64,000 bases of DNA from JABDMH01 sp965223025 (GCA_965223025.1 CBDCVP010000023.1:1674001-1738000); one strand, 5' to 3'; numbered from the stretch's first letter, positions 17,420 to 27,276 are shown. A program made the numbers and translations. The notes: generated by a model not told the origin, from the letters alone.

Positions 17420-19870
17420 ATGAGATCATGGATTCATGGCGCTCTTTGCTCTTTGTTCACACTGCACAGCGGTATGATCATGGGGCAGTCAGGTGTTATC
17501 CAAGGTCATCTGACCCTGGATGATGATCCCCTGAGCAACATCTCCGTTTTTCTGATGGGCAGTGACATGGGGACAATCACCGATATGGAGGGCTTTTACT
17601 CCATAACAGACCTGCCACCTGGTGAGCATACATTGTTTACTTCTGGTCTGGGATTCAAACCCATAGAAAAACCCTTCTCAATAAACGGACAGGATACCAT
17701 CGAGTTAGACCTTGAACTAGAGGAGGAGGTTATGGGGTTACCCGCAGCGGTCGTGCAAAGTGTCTCGCTGACAGGTGGACTAAAGGGCATACGAAGCATA
17801 CCAGGATCTGCTCATTATATCTCCCCCCAAGAGCTTGCAAAGGGTACCTATACAGACATCAATCGGGCTCTGAGATCCATTCCTGGCATCAACCTTCAAG
17901 AAGAGGATGGATACGGTCTAAGACCAAATATTGGTTTACGGGGCTCTGGTTCTGAGCGCAGTTCTAAGATTACCGTGATGGAAGACGGTGTCCTGGCTGC
18001 ACCGGCACCATACGCTGCTCCGGCAGCTTATTACTTTCCCACTATCGGTAGGATGCACGCTCTTGAAATATTGAAAGGCAGTAGCCAGATCAGATTCGGT
18101 CCGTATACCACTGGTGGTGCTGTCAATCTGATTTCACGTCCCATTCCATCACATTTTTCGGGGCAAATAAATATGGGTACAGGAAGTTTTGGCAGTAGGC
18201 ATCTCTCTGCTTTCGTAGGTAGTAGCCACAAGCATTTCGGTTACTCTGTGGAGAGCTTTCAGTATAGTTCGGATGGTTTTAAATCGCTGCCCGTAGATCG
18301 ATCAACTGGCTTTGACAAGAAGGATTACCTAGCCAAGTTTAGGATCAATAGTGGTCCAGATGCACATGTATTCCAATCCTTACTGATGAAGGTCGGTATC
18401 GCTGAAGAGATTTCCAATGAGACCTATCTTGGATTGAGTCAGCAAGATTTTGAGCAAAAGCCCTTCATGCGCTATGCAGCCTCACAAAGAGACCGGATGA
18501 CCACGAGTCACCAGCAATATTCCCTGCGGCATCAGTTGCAATTGCCTGGTCACTGGGATGTCGTCACAACCGCCTACCTACATCATTTCAAACGCAACTG
18601 GTACAAGTTAGACAAAGTCGTAGATGATCAGGGTATGGTCATAGGCATTTCAAGCCTTCTGGAAGAACCCATCAAATTTGAGCGAGGATTCCACCTACTT
18701 CATGGTGAAAATATCGGGGCAGATGCACGATTGCTGGTCAAAGCCAACAACCGATCATATAAATCTATGGGTATCCAGAGTCAGATATCTCATCAATTTG
18801 GTGGGGGTAATTGGAAACATCATCTGGATTTAGGTTGGCGGTTTCACTACGACGAGATGGATCGATTTCAATGGGTTGACACCTACAGCATGAAGAATGA
18901 AAGTATGATGTTGCGATCTGCTGGTATTCCCGGAAGCGAAAGCAATCGCATCCAGGGGGCTCATGCCTTTGCTTCGTTTATTCAATACAAGGTGAGACAT
19001 GGTCATTTCACTATAATCCCCGGCCTACGTTATGAGCATATATCCCTCAATCGCCAAGACTTCGGTAAGGAAGATGTCGATCGAACTGGTGCCGATCTAA
19101 TAGTCGTCAGGAATCGGGTCGACGTGGTCATTCCGGGTATTGGAGTAGACTTTAAAGTCATGGAGTCACTGTCCCTTCTTGCAGGAGTCCATCGAGGATT
19201 TTCTCCACCTGGCACCAATGAGGGATCCCTGCCAGAGAAGAGCATTAATCTGGAATTGGGAGCTAGAATCAAGGGCCACAGAGTACAAGGTCAGTGGATT
19301 CTCTTTCAAAACCACTATGACAATCTGCTGGGTTCGGATCTTGCAGCATCTGGTGGAACTGGCACTACTGACCTTTTCAATGGAGGTAAGGCTCTCGCAA
19401 GAGGTTTTGAGACCCAATGGACATGGCAAGTACTCAAAAACCTTCCCTCTATGAGTCTACCACTCACCCTGGTATATACCTTGACGGATGCAACCTTCAG
19501 CTCCAACTTTGCAAGTGATTTCGAGGGCTGGGGTACTGTAAGCAAGGATGACCAACTTCCCTATTTGGCCAGGCACCAAGCCACTTTATCGGGAGAAATA
19601 GTGCTCGATAAATGGTCTTGGTTGATCAGTGCCCGCTGCCAAAGTGCTATGCTGACTGCTGCCGGACGAATCAACGAGGAACCCAGCCGGGAAATTGATC
19701 CATACTTGCTCGTTGACTCGCATTTCCATTTTAAGCTACATCAGAAAGTCACCGTATATCTCAGTGGTAAAAACTTACTCAACAACACCTATCTGGTAGC
19801 ACGTCGGCCTGCAGGGTTAAGGCCAGGACTGCCCCGAACCATCATGCTTGGTATCAAGGCCCGATTCTAG
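17420..19870 (+). CDS. TonB-dependent outer-membrane receptor, FecA-like
   Basis: A 816-residue TonB-dependent receptor. The ATG at 17420 is chosen over an upstream TTG: it gives a signal peptide (1-28). Domains in order: a carboxypeptidase-regulatory-like domain (about 30-105, GVIQGHLTLDDDPLSNISVFL to LELEEEV), the plug (about 115-235, with SIPGINLQEEDGYGLRPNIGLRGS and ILKGSSQIRFGPYTTGGAVN), and a 22-strand barrel ending in GLPRTIMLGIKARF. The plug wording resembles the FecA/ferric-citrate and siderophore group (COG4772). Import of an iron-siderophore or iron-citrate complex is likely. No FecI/FecR or iron ABC genes are adjacent; the next genes belong to B12 uptake. Confidence 0.88.
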   Translation: MRSWIHGALCSLFTLHSGMIMGQSGVIQGHLTLDDDPLSNISVFLMGSDMGTITDMEGFYSITDLPPGEHTLFTSGLGFKPIEKPFSINGQDTIELDLELEEEVMGLPAAVVQSVSLTGGLKGIRSIPGSAHYISPQELAKGTYTDINRALRSIPGINLQEEDGYGLRPNIGLRGSGSERSSKITVMEDGVLAAPAPYAAPAAYYFPTIGRMHALEILKGSSQIRFGPYTTGGAVNLISRPIPSHFSGQINMGTGSFGSRHLSAFVGSSHKHFGYSVESFQYSSDGFKSLPVDRSTGFDKKDYLAKFRINSGPDAHVFQSLLMKVGIAEEISNETYLGLSQQDFEQKPFMRYAASQRDRMTTSHQQYSLRHQLQLPGHWDVVTTAYLHHFKRNWYKLDKVVDDQGMVIGISSLLEEPIKFERGFHLLHGENIGADARLLVKANNRSYKSMGIQSQISHQFGGGNWKHHLDLGWRFHYDEMDRFQWVDTYSMKNESMMLRSAGIPGSESNRIQGAHAFASFIQYKVRHGHFTIIPGLRYEHISLNRQDFGKEDVDRTGADLIVVRNRVDVVIPGIGVDFKVMESLSLLAGVHRGFSPPGTNEGSLPEKSINLELGARIKGHRVQGQWILFQNHYDNLLGSDLAASGGTGTTDLFNGGKALARGFETQWTWQVLKNLPSMSLPLTLVYTLTDATFSSNFASDFEGWGTVSKDDQLPYLARHQATLSGEIVLDKWSWLISARCQSAMLTAAGRINEEPSREIDPYLLVDSHFHFKLHQKVTVYLSGKNLLNNTYLVARRPAGLRPGLPRTIMLGIKARF

Positions 19871-19910
19871 GCTGGCAGTGTCAATCTATGCTGATTTCAC
19901 AAATATTAGA

Positions 19911-19918
19911 TACCTTCG
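19911..19918 (+). promoter_or_regulatory. Candidate -7 box for the B12 locus
   Basis: TACCTTCG, one mismatch from TAnnTTTG, sits just before the riboswitch, as needed for transcription to start at its 5' edge. Weak on its own. Confidence 0.3.
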
Positions 19919-19920
19919 TG

Positions 19921-20105
19921 ACTGTGATCTGGTGTGAGCATTTGTATGCTTACCTAAGAGGGAATTCGGTGAGAATCCGAAGCAGTCTCCGCTGCTGTAA
20001 GCTCGTGATATAGATCCTGATTTATTGATGCCACTGCTTCATATCCAGGGAAGTGGGAAGGCCTTAAGATCTGAGCAAGCCAGAAGACCTACCAGAACGA
20101 AGATT
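19921..20105 (+). ncRNA. Cobalamin (B12) riboswitch
   Basis: An adenosylcobalamin-type riboswitch in the leader of the BtuB-like gene. Conserved blocks appear in order: GGTGTGAGC with its pairing partner GCTTACC, AGAGGGAATTCGGTGAGAATCCGAAGC (19957-19983), CAGTCTCCGCTGCTGTAAGC, GCCACTG (around 20029), GGGAAGTGGGAAGGCC, and the B12 box AGCAAGCCAGAAGACCT (20075-20090). About 140 bases remain before the gene start for the expression platform. When cobalamin is high it would shut down the downstream receptor and DUF4465 gene. Confidence 0.95.
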
Positions 20106-20243
20106 GTGCAAATAAACGGCCTTCGGGGTAAAGGTCAGCACATGCACGCTGCCTTTCCAGCTAATCTGAGCAGGTCCTTCATCTGGTGACAAGGTAGCAG
20201 CATCTGCCAAATTCGCCCAGAAAGAAGGTTATAGATCTGGCTG

Positions 20244-22157
20244 ATGTTGACAAGGATTGTGCTCTTGGTTGCTTGCTGTTTACACTTTGCACTGGCTGTA
20301 GGTCAGATCGATAGCCTTGTGCTGCTTGAGCCTATCGAAGTAGTAGGTCAACTCCTACATCGCAAACCAATCGGGGTCGTCAGTACCAGTTGGGATAGAA
20401 AACAACTGGATGTACTAATGCAGCACAACTTGGGCGAAATCCTAAGTCAGTCAAGCCAGGTTTTCGTAAAATCCTATGGCTCGGGCAGCATTGCAACTGC
20501 CAGCGTGCGTGGGGGCAGTGCAAACCACGTGGCTGTTCTGTGGAATGGTCTTCCCATTCACAATCGAATGTTGGGTCAAATGGACCTTTCACTTGTCAAT
20601 CCGATTATGGTGGACAGGGTGACGTTGCAGAAAGGGGGAGGTACTGCCCTGTGGTCCAGTGGTGCCGTCAGTGGTGCAGTTATTATACAAAACGAGGCCG
20701 ACTTCACGACTCCATTTGTCTTGAAGGGTTCAAGTACCATTGGCAGCTTCGGAACCCATAGCCAATCCGTCAGGTGCCAGGCTGGCAACAAGGTATTCAG
20801 CAGCGTATCTCGTCTTTTTCATGAAGAAGCTCAAAACGATTTTCCTTATCAAAACCCACCTCAAGTAGAGACTACACGACAGACCAACAACAAGTATCGC
20901 AATGTCGGAGGCATGCAGTCTTTCTATTGGAATCGCAAATCTCGAGATTTACTCTCCACTCATTTTTGGATTCAAAGCAACAAGCGTCAGGTGCCCCCAA
21001 GGCTCAGCCAACGATTCAGTGATGCCAAGCAGGACGACCGGTCTTTTCGAACCGTCGTCTCATATCTCACCAGCTTGCCTAAAGCTATAGTAGAAAGCAG
21101 GTTAGCTTACATATCTGATTATCAGAAATATGTGGATTTACAAAGTGCCATCAATGCTGTTCATTTCTTTCACACTTTTTCGGGAGATATCTCCATTCAA
21201 CAGAGCTGGAAAAAAGTCAGCTATCAAGCCGGTAGCAGGCATTCGTACACTAAGGCTAGGTCTCAAAATTACGCAAATCGCAACGCCGAGTATCGTGGAT
21301 CGTTGTTTTTGACTGGTAGATATCTGGGTGAAAAATGGCAGCTGCAGACCAGTTTAAGACAGGAAATCATCGACCAAAAGTGGGCACCAGTGGTTCCGGA
21401 TTTGGGGATCTCATTTGAGATCAATGAAATGCTCAGCCTGCATACTAAGGTGAGTAGAGATTACCGTATGCCTACACTCAACGATAGGTTTTGGCAGCCC
21501 GGAGGAAATGCAGATCTCTTACCGGAACATGGGTGGAGCCAGGAAGCTAGTGGCACTTTTCAAAGCCAGATCAAACAAGTCTCTCTCACCTATCGTCTTA
21601 CCGGGTTCAACAGACGCATCCATGATTGGATACTCTGGAGCAAGGCAGATGATCATCCTCTTTGGGAAAGCAGGAACATCGCTAAGGTATGGAGCCGTGG
21701 TACAGAGCAGCAACTGACGCTCCTGGCACCCATTGCCGGGGCAATGGGTGAACTATCATGCTCCCATCAGTGGACTAGAGCAACCAATCAAATCGAGGTG
21801 TCTTTGCCAAATCTCAAAGTAGGTGATCAACTATTCTATACACCGATGCACCAGTGGGGAGTCAGGGCACAACTCAACTTCACACGCCTACTGCTGGGAT
21901 ACGCTCACCAGATAGTAGGTCCTTATCCAGGCATCAACAAGTCCTTGCCAGGCTACAATCTGGGCAATCTAGAAGTGAGGTGGAAACAAGATGTTGGCCG
22001 CATCCCTGTGCTCATATCCGCACATCTTACCAATCTTTTTAATGCCAGTTACCAAATTGTTGAAGAACGTCCCATGCCGGGCATCAGCTATCAGTTGCGA
22101 CTCAGCATAAATATCGAGAAGCCTTACAAAACTACATCACATAAAGACGACCAATGA
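20244..22157 (+). CDS. btuB: BtuB-like TonB-dependent cobalamin receptor
   Basis: A 637-residue outer-membrane receptor, close to the length of E. coli BtuB. A signal peptide (1-20) is followed by the plug (about 28-145: LLEPIEVVG, a TonB-box-like start, then SGSIATASVRGGSANHVAVLWNGLPIHN and LQKGGGTALWSSGAVSGAVI) and a 22-strand barrel. Function rests on family similarity and on the cobalamin riboswitch directly upstream. The last four bases overlap the ATG of the DUF4465 gene (ATGA), so the pair is co-translated. No inner-membrane btuCDF genes are present here. Confidence 0.9.
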   Translation: MLTRIVLLVACCLHFALAVGQIDSLVLLEPIEVVGQLLHRKPIGVVSTSWDRKQLDVLMQHNLGEILSQSSQVFVKSYGSGSIATASVRGGSANHVAVLWNGLPIHNRMLGQMDLSLVNPIMVDRVTLQKGGGTALWSSGAVSGAVIIQNEADFTTPFVLKGSSTIGSFGTHSQSVRCQAGNKVFSSVSRLFHEEAQNDFPYQNPPQVETTRQTNNKYRNVGGMQSFYWNRKSRDLLSTHFWIQSNKRQVPPRLSQRFSDAKQDDRSFRTVVSYLTSLPKAIVESRLAYISDYQKYVDLQSAINAVHFFHTFSGDISIQQSWKKVSYQAGSRHSYTKARSQNYANRNAEYRGSLFLTGRYLGEKWQLQTSLRQEIIDQKWAPVVPDLGISFEINEMLSLHTKVSRDYRMPTLNDRFWQPGGNADLLPEHGWSQEASGTFQSQIKQVSLTYRLTGFNRRIHDWILWSKADDHPLWESRNIAKVWSRGTEQQLTLLAPIAGAMGELSCSHQWTRATNQIEVSLPNLKVGDQLFYTPMHQWGVRAQLNFTRLLLGYAHQIVGPYPGINKSLPGYNLGNLEVRWKQDVGRIPVLISAHLTNLFNASYQIVEERPMPGISYQLRLSINIEKPYKTTSHKDDQ

Positions 22158-23122
22158 ATCACTTCAAATCAGTACTTACCGCATTCATAAGCGTTATTGC
22201 TCCAGTACTCTTGGCTCAAACCATTGCCGATTTTGAGAACTTCGATCTTCTAGTGGACACCTTCGACAATGGGAGGTCTGGAGAAGGTGGCTTTGCCAGC
22301 GGAGACATCATACTTCCCAATCACTACGATGCGTCATTAAATGCCTGGGAGGGATGGTCAATTTCGACCGTACAAGATAGTATGACATCCGGTTTCACCA
22401 ATCAATATGCTTCCATCGCCGGCCATGGAGTCGATGGCAGTCATGCCTATGCGGTTGGATTTGCATTCGAACCGATCGTTATTCGGTTTGCCGATGACAT
22501 AGGTCGAGTAACCATCGAAGATCTGTACATCACCAATGCGACCTACACCTATCTGGCCATGCTCAATGGAGATGCTTTCGCCAAGAGATTTGGAGGAGCC
22601 TCTGGTGATGAGCCTGATTTTCTGGTCATCACCTTCAGATACTTTCTTGACGGATTACTCAGTCAGGATAGCATCAATTTTTATCTGGCGGATTTTCGCA
22701 GTGATGATCCTGCTCAGGATTACATCATCAAGGATTGGACACCAGTAGACCTACACTCTTTTGGCATGATAGACAGCTTGCATTGCTCGCTTTCATCATC
22801 AGACTTCGGAAGTTTTGGGATCAATACACCGACCTATTTCTGTGTAGATAATGTCCGCACCGTTTCCACACTGACCTTACAGGAAGATGTGCTTGCACCT
22901 GAACTAAAGATTTTTCCTAATCCTGCTTCCGATTTCATCGAAGTGATTGCCCCTAGGCCCGCTGGTTTTCAGATCTATGACATCTCAGGCCAGTTGATAA
23001 GCCATTTTTTCCAACGAAGTCATGACTTCAAATTGGATATCCGTTTTCTCTCCCCGGGTACTTACTTCATTAGATCCATCACAGATGAAGGCATACTCAC
23101 CGCTAAATTGGTCAAATGGTAA
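22154..23122 (+). CDS. DUF4465 protein with T9SS sorting domain, cobalamin-locus partner
   Basis: A 322-residue exported protein. Signal peptide 1-21; DUF4465-like beta-sandwich about 22-240 (opening TIADFENFDLLVD, then YDASLNAWEGWSISTVQD, VIRFADDIGRVTIEDLYITNATYTYLAM, and YFCVDNVRT); C-terminal type A T9SS domain (LKIFPNPASDFIEVIA to ILTAKLVKW). DUF4465 genes sit next to BtuB-type receptors in Bacteroidota, and some gut members bind cobalamin on the cell surface. Here the gene overlaps btuB by four bases under the same B12 riboswitch, so a surface role in B12 capture is likely. Use of a T9SS signal rather than a lipid anchor is unusual. Confidence 0.85.
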   Translation: MNHFKSVLTAFISVIAPVLLAQTIADFENFDLLVDTFDNGRSGEGGFASGDIILPNHYDASLNAWEGWSISTVQDSMTSGFTNQYASIAGHGVDGSHAYAVGFAFEPIVIRFADDIGRVTIEDLYITNATYTYLAMLNGDAFAKRFGGASGDEPDFLVITFRYFLDGLLSQDSINFYLADFRSDDPAQDYIIKDWTPVDLHSFGMIDSLHCSLSSSDFGSFGINTPTYFCVDNVRTVSTLTLQEDVLAPELKIFPNPASDFIEVIAPRPAGFQIYDISGQLISHFFQRSHDFKLDIRFLSPGTYFIRSITDEGILTAKLVKW

Positions 23123-23198
23123 CCTGTAAGTCCACCCTTGGAATTCAGGAGTGATAGTGAGTGCACGTGGTTGGATAAATTGGTTATTTTACGTAACG

Positions 23199-24737
23199 AT
23201 GAAATCAGTAAAACGACGCGACTTCCTGAGAAATACGGCCATGACTGCAACAGCATTAGGACTACCTCAATCTCCGGGAAAAAAGGATGCTTCCCCTGGC
23301 AGCAAAAAGATCTTGGTAGCCAAATTTTTTGATGAGACCAATACTTTCATAGAAAGACCGCTCACCTTGGAGGAAGTTAAGGGCATTGCACTGTATGGCG
23401 ATGATCTGCTTGGTGCCAGTGGGATGGTGCACGGCATCCGTGGAACGGAGATTGATGGGTTCATCAACGCCACCGAACTGTTTGATGTAGAACTCATCGG
23501 CGGGATTGGAGTCAATGGCAATCATCGCATCATGACGGAAAAAGTCTATGACTTTGTCACCGACCATATCCTGAGCACCCTTGATAAGCATGACTTTGAT
23601 GCGGTCTATCTAAGTTTGCATGGTGGTGGATGCACCATCGGTCATGATGATTTGGAAGGTGAAACGATGCAGTTGATAAGAAACAAAGTAGGACCCGAAG
23701 TGCCGATCGTTTTTTCGATGGACCTTCATTGCAATGTGACTAAGTTGATGACCGAGGTAGCAGATGCGGTCAGCATCTACCGCACCTATCCACATGTAGA
23801 CGCTTTTGAAACAGGACACGAAGTGGGCACGATCCTAATGGGTATGCTATTTGGCACGGTAAATCCAGTCGTCGCTGTGAGCAAGATCCCATTGATGATT
23901 GGTCCACCCATCAATGTAGTCACGGCAGATGAACCAATGCGCCGTGTCTATCAACGCGCCAAGGAAATGCAGCGTACGATTCCGGGCGTCCTTACTTGTT
24001 GCCCAGCTCATGGATTCATGCAGCAGGATATTCCGGAGCAAGGTGCGGGTGTACTAGTCACCACCGATGGAAATCAGGAGCTTGCACAGTCCCTGGCCGA
24101 CGAACTGGCCCAATTGATGTTTTCATTTCGCAAGGAGTTCTGGACTGAGTTGCCCGGTGTCGAAGAAGCTGTTCGCCTAGCCAAACTCGCTAAACGACCG
24201 GTAGCCATTTCAGATAGCGGGGACAATATGGGCGCTGGTGGGGCTGGCGACGGCACCCACTTATTACACGAGTTGTTCAAACAGCAGGTAGAAAAAGCAT
24301 TTGTACAACTATATGATGAAGAAGCAGCGGAAATGGCCTATGCTGCCGGCAAGGGCAACAGGATTTCTTTGCATGTAGGTGGTAAGATCAGTAAAATGTC
24401 TGGACCATCTGCTTTGATCGAAGGCGTAGTATCAAGCTTGTCAAAAGAAGGAGATGCATGGCATAAGTCAGCAAGTGTACAAGTAGGTGGAATCACCATT
24501 CTCCTAAATACCAAACGCATTGGGCCCAATGATCAAACCAACGTTAGAGCAATGGGTATCTTTCCAGAAGAGTATCCGATCTCCATATGCAAAGGTGGGT
24601 TTGCCTTTAGGCCTCAGTACCCCCCTACCATTTACGATTACATCCTCTGTGCTACACCGGGCTACTCTTCACCCGATCTCACTACGTTTGACTGGAAACG
24701 CATTCCGAGACCCATGTATCCTCTGGATGATATCTAG
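23199..24737 (+). CDS. M81-family metallopeptidase (MlrC-like)
   Basis: A 512-residue protein of the MlrC/microcystinase family, a zinc-dependent peptidase or amidohydrolase. The ATG at 23199 is chosen over an upstream GTG because it begins with a Tat-like leader, MKSVKRRDFLRNTAMTATAL. Family blocks: KFFDETNTF, DAVYLSLHGGGCTIGHDDLEGE, IVFSMDLHCNVT with candidate zinc residues, YRTYPHVDAFETGHE, and the C-terminal SGDNMGAGGAGDGT loop. MlrC cleaves linear microcystin fragments in degraders, but most M81 proteins have unknown peptide or amide substrates. It precedes, by about 90 bases, a Tat-type Gfo/Idh/MocA gene. Confidence 0.9.
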   Translation: MKSVKRRDFLRNTAMTATALGLPQSPGKKDASPGSKKILVAKFFDETNTFIERPLTLEEVKGIALYGDDLLGASGMVHGIRGTEIDGFINATELFDVELIGGIGVNGNHRIMTEKVYDFVTDHILSTLDKHDFDAVYLSLHGGGCTIGHDDLEGETMQLIRNKVGPEVPIVFSMDLHCNVTKLMTEVADAVSIYRTYPHVDAFETGHEVGTILMGMLFGTVNPVVAVSKIPLMIGPPINVVTADEPMRRVYQRAKEMQRTIPGVLTCCPAHGFMQQDIPEQGAGVLVTTDGNQELAQSLADELAQLMFSFRKEFWTELPGVEEAVRLAKLAKRPVAISDSGDNMGAGGAGDGTHLLHELFKQQVEKAFVQLYDEEAAEMAYAAGKGNRISLHVGGKISKMSGPSALIEGVVSSLSKEGDAWHKSASVQVGGITILLNTKRIGPNDQTNVRAMGIFPEEYPISICKGGFAFRPQYPPTIYDYILCATPGYSSPDLTTFDWKRIPRPMYPLDDI

Positions 24738-24827
24738 TAGACATGACCCTTTTTGTAGGCCTCGTATTGAGTTTATGACGAAAATCATACCGGATCGCAT
24801 TCGCAACTTCACATTAGATATCACAAT

Positions 24828-26144
24828 ATGAAAAGAAGAGCATTTATCAGAAATAGCGCTATGATGACGAGCAGCTGGATGGCCCCACACTGGCAATTTA
24901 AAGCAGATGGAGATCGCATCAAAATGGGAATCGTTGGTACAGGTTGGTGGGGGACTGACTACTTGCTAAAGTATGCGCTAGAGAGCAAAGCTTTTGATAT
25001 CGTGGCCTTATGTGATGTGAGCCAGGTTGCCCTCCAAACGGCCATAGGCAGGTTAGCTGAGGCAGGAGCTCCAGCACCCGTATCGTACAAAACCTACCAG
25101 GACTTATATGAACATCCAGGTCTAGAAGCTGTGATCATCGCCACGCCAACCCATTGGCATGCACTCCAATTTATTGCAGCCTGTGAAAAAGGACTGCACA
25201 TTTGGCAAGAAAAACCGATCAGCTACGACATCAGGGAGGCACAAGCTATGAGAACTGCCTATGAAAAAGCTGGAGTGGTCGTAAATGTCGATTTCCCCAG
25301 ATTACAAGCACCGATCAACGACGAGGTAAAGGACTATATCGAAAGTGGCAAGGCTGGAGAGATTTATCAAATTGACTTTAACATCCACAATCCCGTAGGC
25401 GTCCCCAAAGAAGTCTCCATTCCCGATACCATTGACTTCGATGCCTTCTGTGGTCCTGCCCCCAAGCTCAAGTACTTGGCCCATCCTCGACCCGGGAGAT
25501 TAAGCTGGCGGGCACAGCAAGGATTCAGTCGTGGCATTTTAGCGGACTGGGGAATCCACTATCTGCAAAACATTAGATCGATCATGAATCTCCGCCTTCC
25601 CAGTCATGTATCTGCCATCGGTGGCCATAGCCGGGTTAAAGGCCAGGACCATCCAGACCATCTCACTGTCCGTTTTGACTTCGATGGTTTGCCTGTCCAA
25701 TGGAGCCATAAAACTTGGGGCTACACATCTCCACTACCACACACCAATATCGGTGTCTTTTATTGTGGAGATAAGGCCACTATTTTTGCTGCAGATTCCG
25801 GTTGGGAGGTCTATCCTGCCGACGGTCGTCAAAGAAAGGAATTTGGAAATGCCCGGGTGAAACTGGGTTCTTCAGCATATGAAGCTGAGATCCGCCGAGA
25901 GTTTGTCCAGCAATTTCTGGCATTTGCTGAGGCCATCAAAAGCAATAACGACGTCAAAATCAAGGGCTCTTTTACAGAGGGATTTAACTCCACGGCTGCC
26001 GTCATTTATGCTGACCTAGCTTATCTCACTCAGCAAGCCATTTCCATCAATAGAGCTTCCATGGATATTGACAGCAGTAACGAAGCTCAATCCATGCTCA
26101 AACGTAGGTACCGCGATCCTTATCAGCATCCTTTCACCGGATAG
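24828..26144 (+). CDS. Exported Gfo/Idh/MocA-family oxidoreductase
   Basis: A 438-residue NAD(P)-dependent sugar or polyol dehydrogenase. A twin-arginine-like leader (MKRRAFIRNSAMMTSSW) precedes the Rossmann fold (about 33-150: KMGIVGTGWWGTDY, VALCDVS, VIIATPTHWHALQFI), followed by the signature IWQEKPISYD with the conserved Lys of the EKP motif, and the C-terminal GFO_IDH_MocA domain (GILADWGIHYLQNI, SHVSAIGGHSR). Such proteins oxidise, often reversibly, hydroxyls of sugars; export with bound NAD is typical of Bacteroidota members. It follows the M81 peptidase and converges with a minus-strand aminotransferase gene. Confidence 0.9.
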   Translation: MKRRAFIRNSAMMTSSWMAPHWQFKADGDRIKMGIVGTGWWGTDYLLKYALESKAFDIVALCDVSQVALQTAIGRLAEAGAPAPVSYKTYQDLYEHPGLEAVIIATPTHWHALQFIAACEKGLHIWQEKPISYDIREAQAMRTAYEKAGVVVNVDFPRLQAPINDEVKDYIESGKAGEIYQIDFNIHNPVGVPKEVSIPDTIDFDAFCGPAPKLKYLAHPRPGRLSWRAQQGFSRGILADWGIHYLQNIRSIMNLRLPSHVSAIGGHSRVKGQDHPDHLTVRFDFDGLPVQWSHKTWGYTSPLPHTNIGVFYCGDKATIFAADSGWEVYPADGRQRKEFGNARVKLGSSAYEAEIRREFVQQFLAFAEAIKSNNDVKIKGSFTEGFNSTAAVIYADLAYLTQQAISINRASMDIDSSNEAQSMLKRRYRDPYQHPFTG

Positions 26145-26151
26145 AATGCGG

Positions 26152-27276
26152 TCAAAATTGATCGAGCGCCTTTGCCAGATAGGATACTGTGCGATCGACA
26201 TTACTCAATTTATCCAGGCCAAATAGACCTATCCTGAAGGTCTGGAAGTCATCGGGTTCATCGCATTTAAGGGGCACTCCTCCTGCAATTTGTAGACCTG
26301 CATCCATGAACTGCTTGACAGGATTAGTACCATCCTGTGCAACATGGCACACCACGACCCCAGGAGCCCCAAAACCCTGGGCTGCCACACTTTTGTAGCC
26401 CTTGTTGCCGAGCAGATCCCGGACTCTTGAACCTAACTCCTCTTGTCTGACCTTAGTCTTAGTAAATCCAAAGGATTCCGTTTCTTTCATAACTGTACAG
26501 AACTGCTTCAGGGCATCGGTTGGCAAAGTAGCATGATAAGCATGTCCACCTTGCAGGTAGGCTTCCATGATCTCCAACCACTTCCTGAGATCGCAAGAGA
26601 AACTGGTACTGGTTGAGTTCTTGATCATCTCTTCTGCTTTGGCACCGAGCATCACTAGTCCACAACACGGCGATCCACTCCACCCCTTCTGAGGAGCGGT
26701 GATCAGTACATCGATACCCAAATCCTCCATGTTGACCCACATGGCACCTGAGGCGACACAGTCCAACACAAACAGACCACCCACCTCATGTGTGGCGCTT
26801 GCGATGGCCTCCAAATAATCATCGGGAAGGATCATTCCTGCTGCTGTCTCCACATGCGGCGCAAAAACCAAGGCAGGTTTTTCCTTCCTGATGGCATCCA
26901 CCACCGCCTCAATGTCGTGTGGTCTAAATTGTGGCTTTGGGTCAGTGTTCAGAGGCAGAGCCTTAAGCACGATCGATTCGCTAGGTATTTGACCAGCATC
27001 GAAGATCTGAGTCCAACGAAAACTAAACCAGCCATTGCGAATAACCAGACATTTTTGGCGGGTGGCCAACTGCCGGGCCACTGCTTCCATGGCAAAAGTG
27101 CCACTTCCGGGCACCACTACTACAGAGTGAGCCTGGTAAACAGTCTTGAGGGTTTTTGAAATATCTTTCATAACATCCTGAAAGATCTGTGACATGTGGT
27201 TAAGGGCACGATCCGTGTAGACCACCGAGTACTCCAAGAGTCCATCCAGATCCACATGCGGTAGTAAACCAGGCAT
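26152..27276 (-). CDS. Class V aminotransferase (alanine-glyoxylate / serine aminotransferase-like)
   Basis: A 374-residue PLP enzyme. The ATG at 27276 is chosen (MPGLLPHVDLDGLLEYSVVYTDRALNHMSQIF); the longer frame begins with TTG and has no homology-like extension. Blocks: VVVPGSGTFAMEAVARQL (cofactor phosphate loop), FAPHVETAAGMILPDDYL, GGLFVLDCVASGA (the Asp that pairs with the pyridine nitrogen), and DVLITAPQKGWSGSPCCG, with the PLP-binding lysine in QKGWSG. The family transaminates alanine/glyoxylate, serine/glyoxylate or related pairs. It ends 7 bases from the end of the convergent MocA gene. Confidence 0.9.
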   Translation of the reverse strand: MPGLLPHVDLDGLLEYSVVYTDRALNHMSQIFQDVMKDISKTLKTVYQAHSVVVVPGSGTFAMEAVARQLATRQKCLVIRNGWFSFRWTQIFDAGQIPSESIVLKALPLNTDPKPQFRPHDIEAVVDAIRKEKPALVFAPHVETAAGMILPDDYLEAIASATHEVGGLFVLDCVASGAMWVNMEDLGIDVLITAPQKGWSGSPCCGLVMLGAKAEEMIKNSTSTSFSCDLRKWLEIMEAYLQGGHAYHATLPTDALKQFCTVMKETESFGFTKTKVRQEELGSRVRDLLGNKGYKSVAAQGFGAPGVVVCHVAQDGTNPVKQFMDAGLQIAGGVPLKCDEPDDFQTFRIGLFGLDKLSNVDRTVSYLAKALDQF

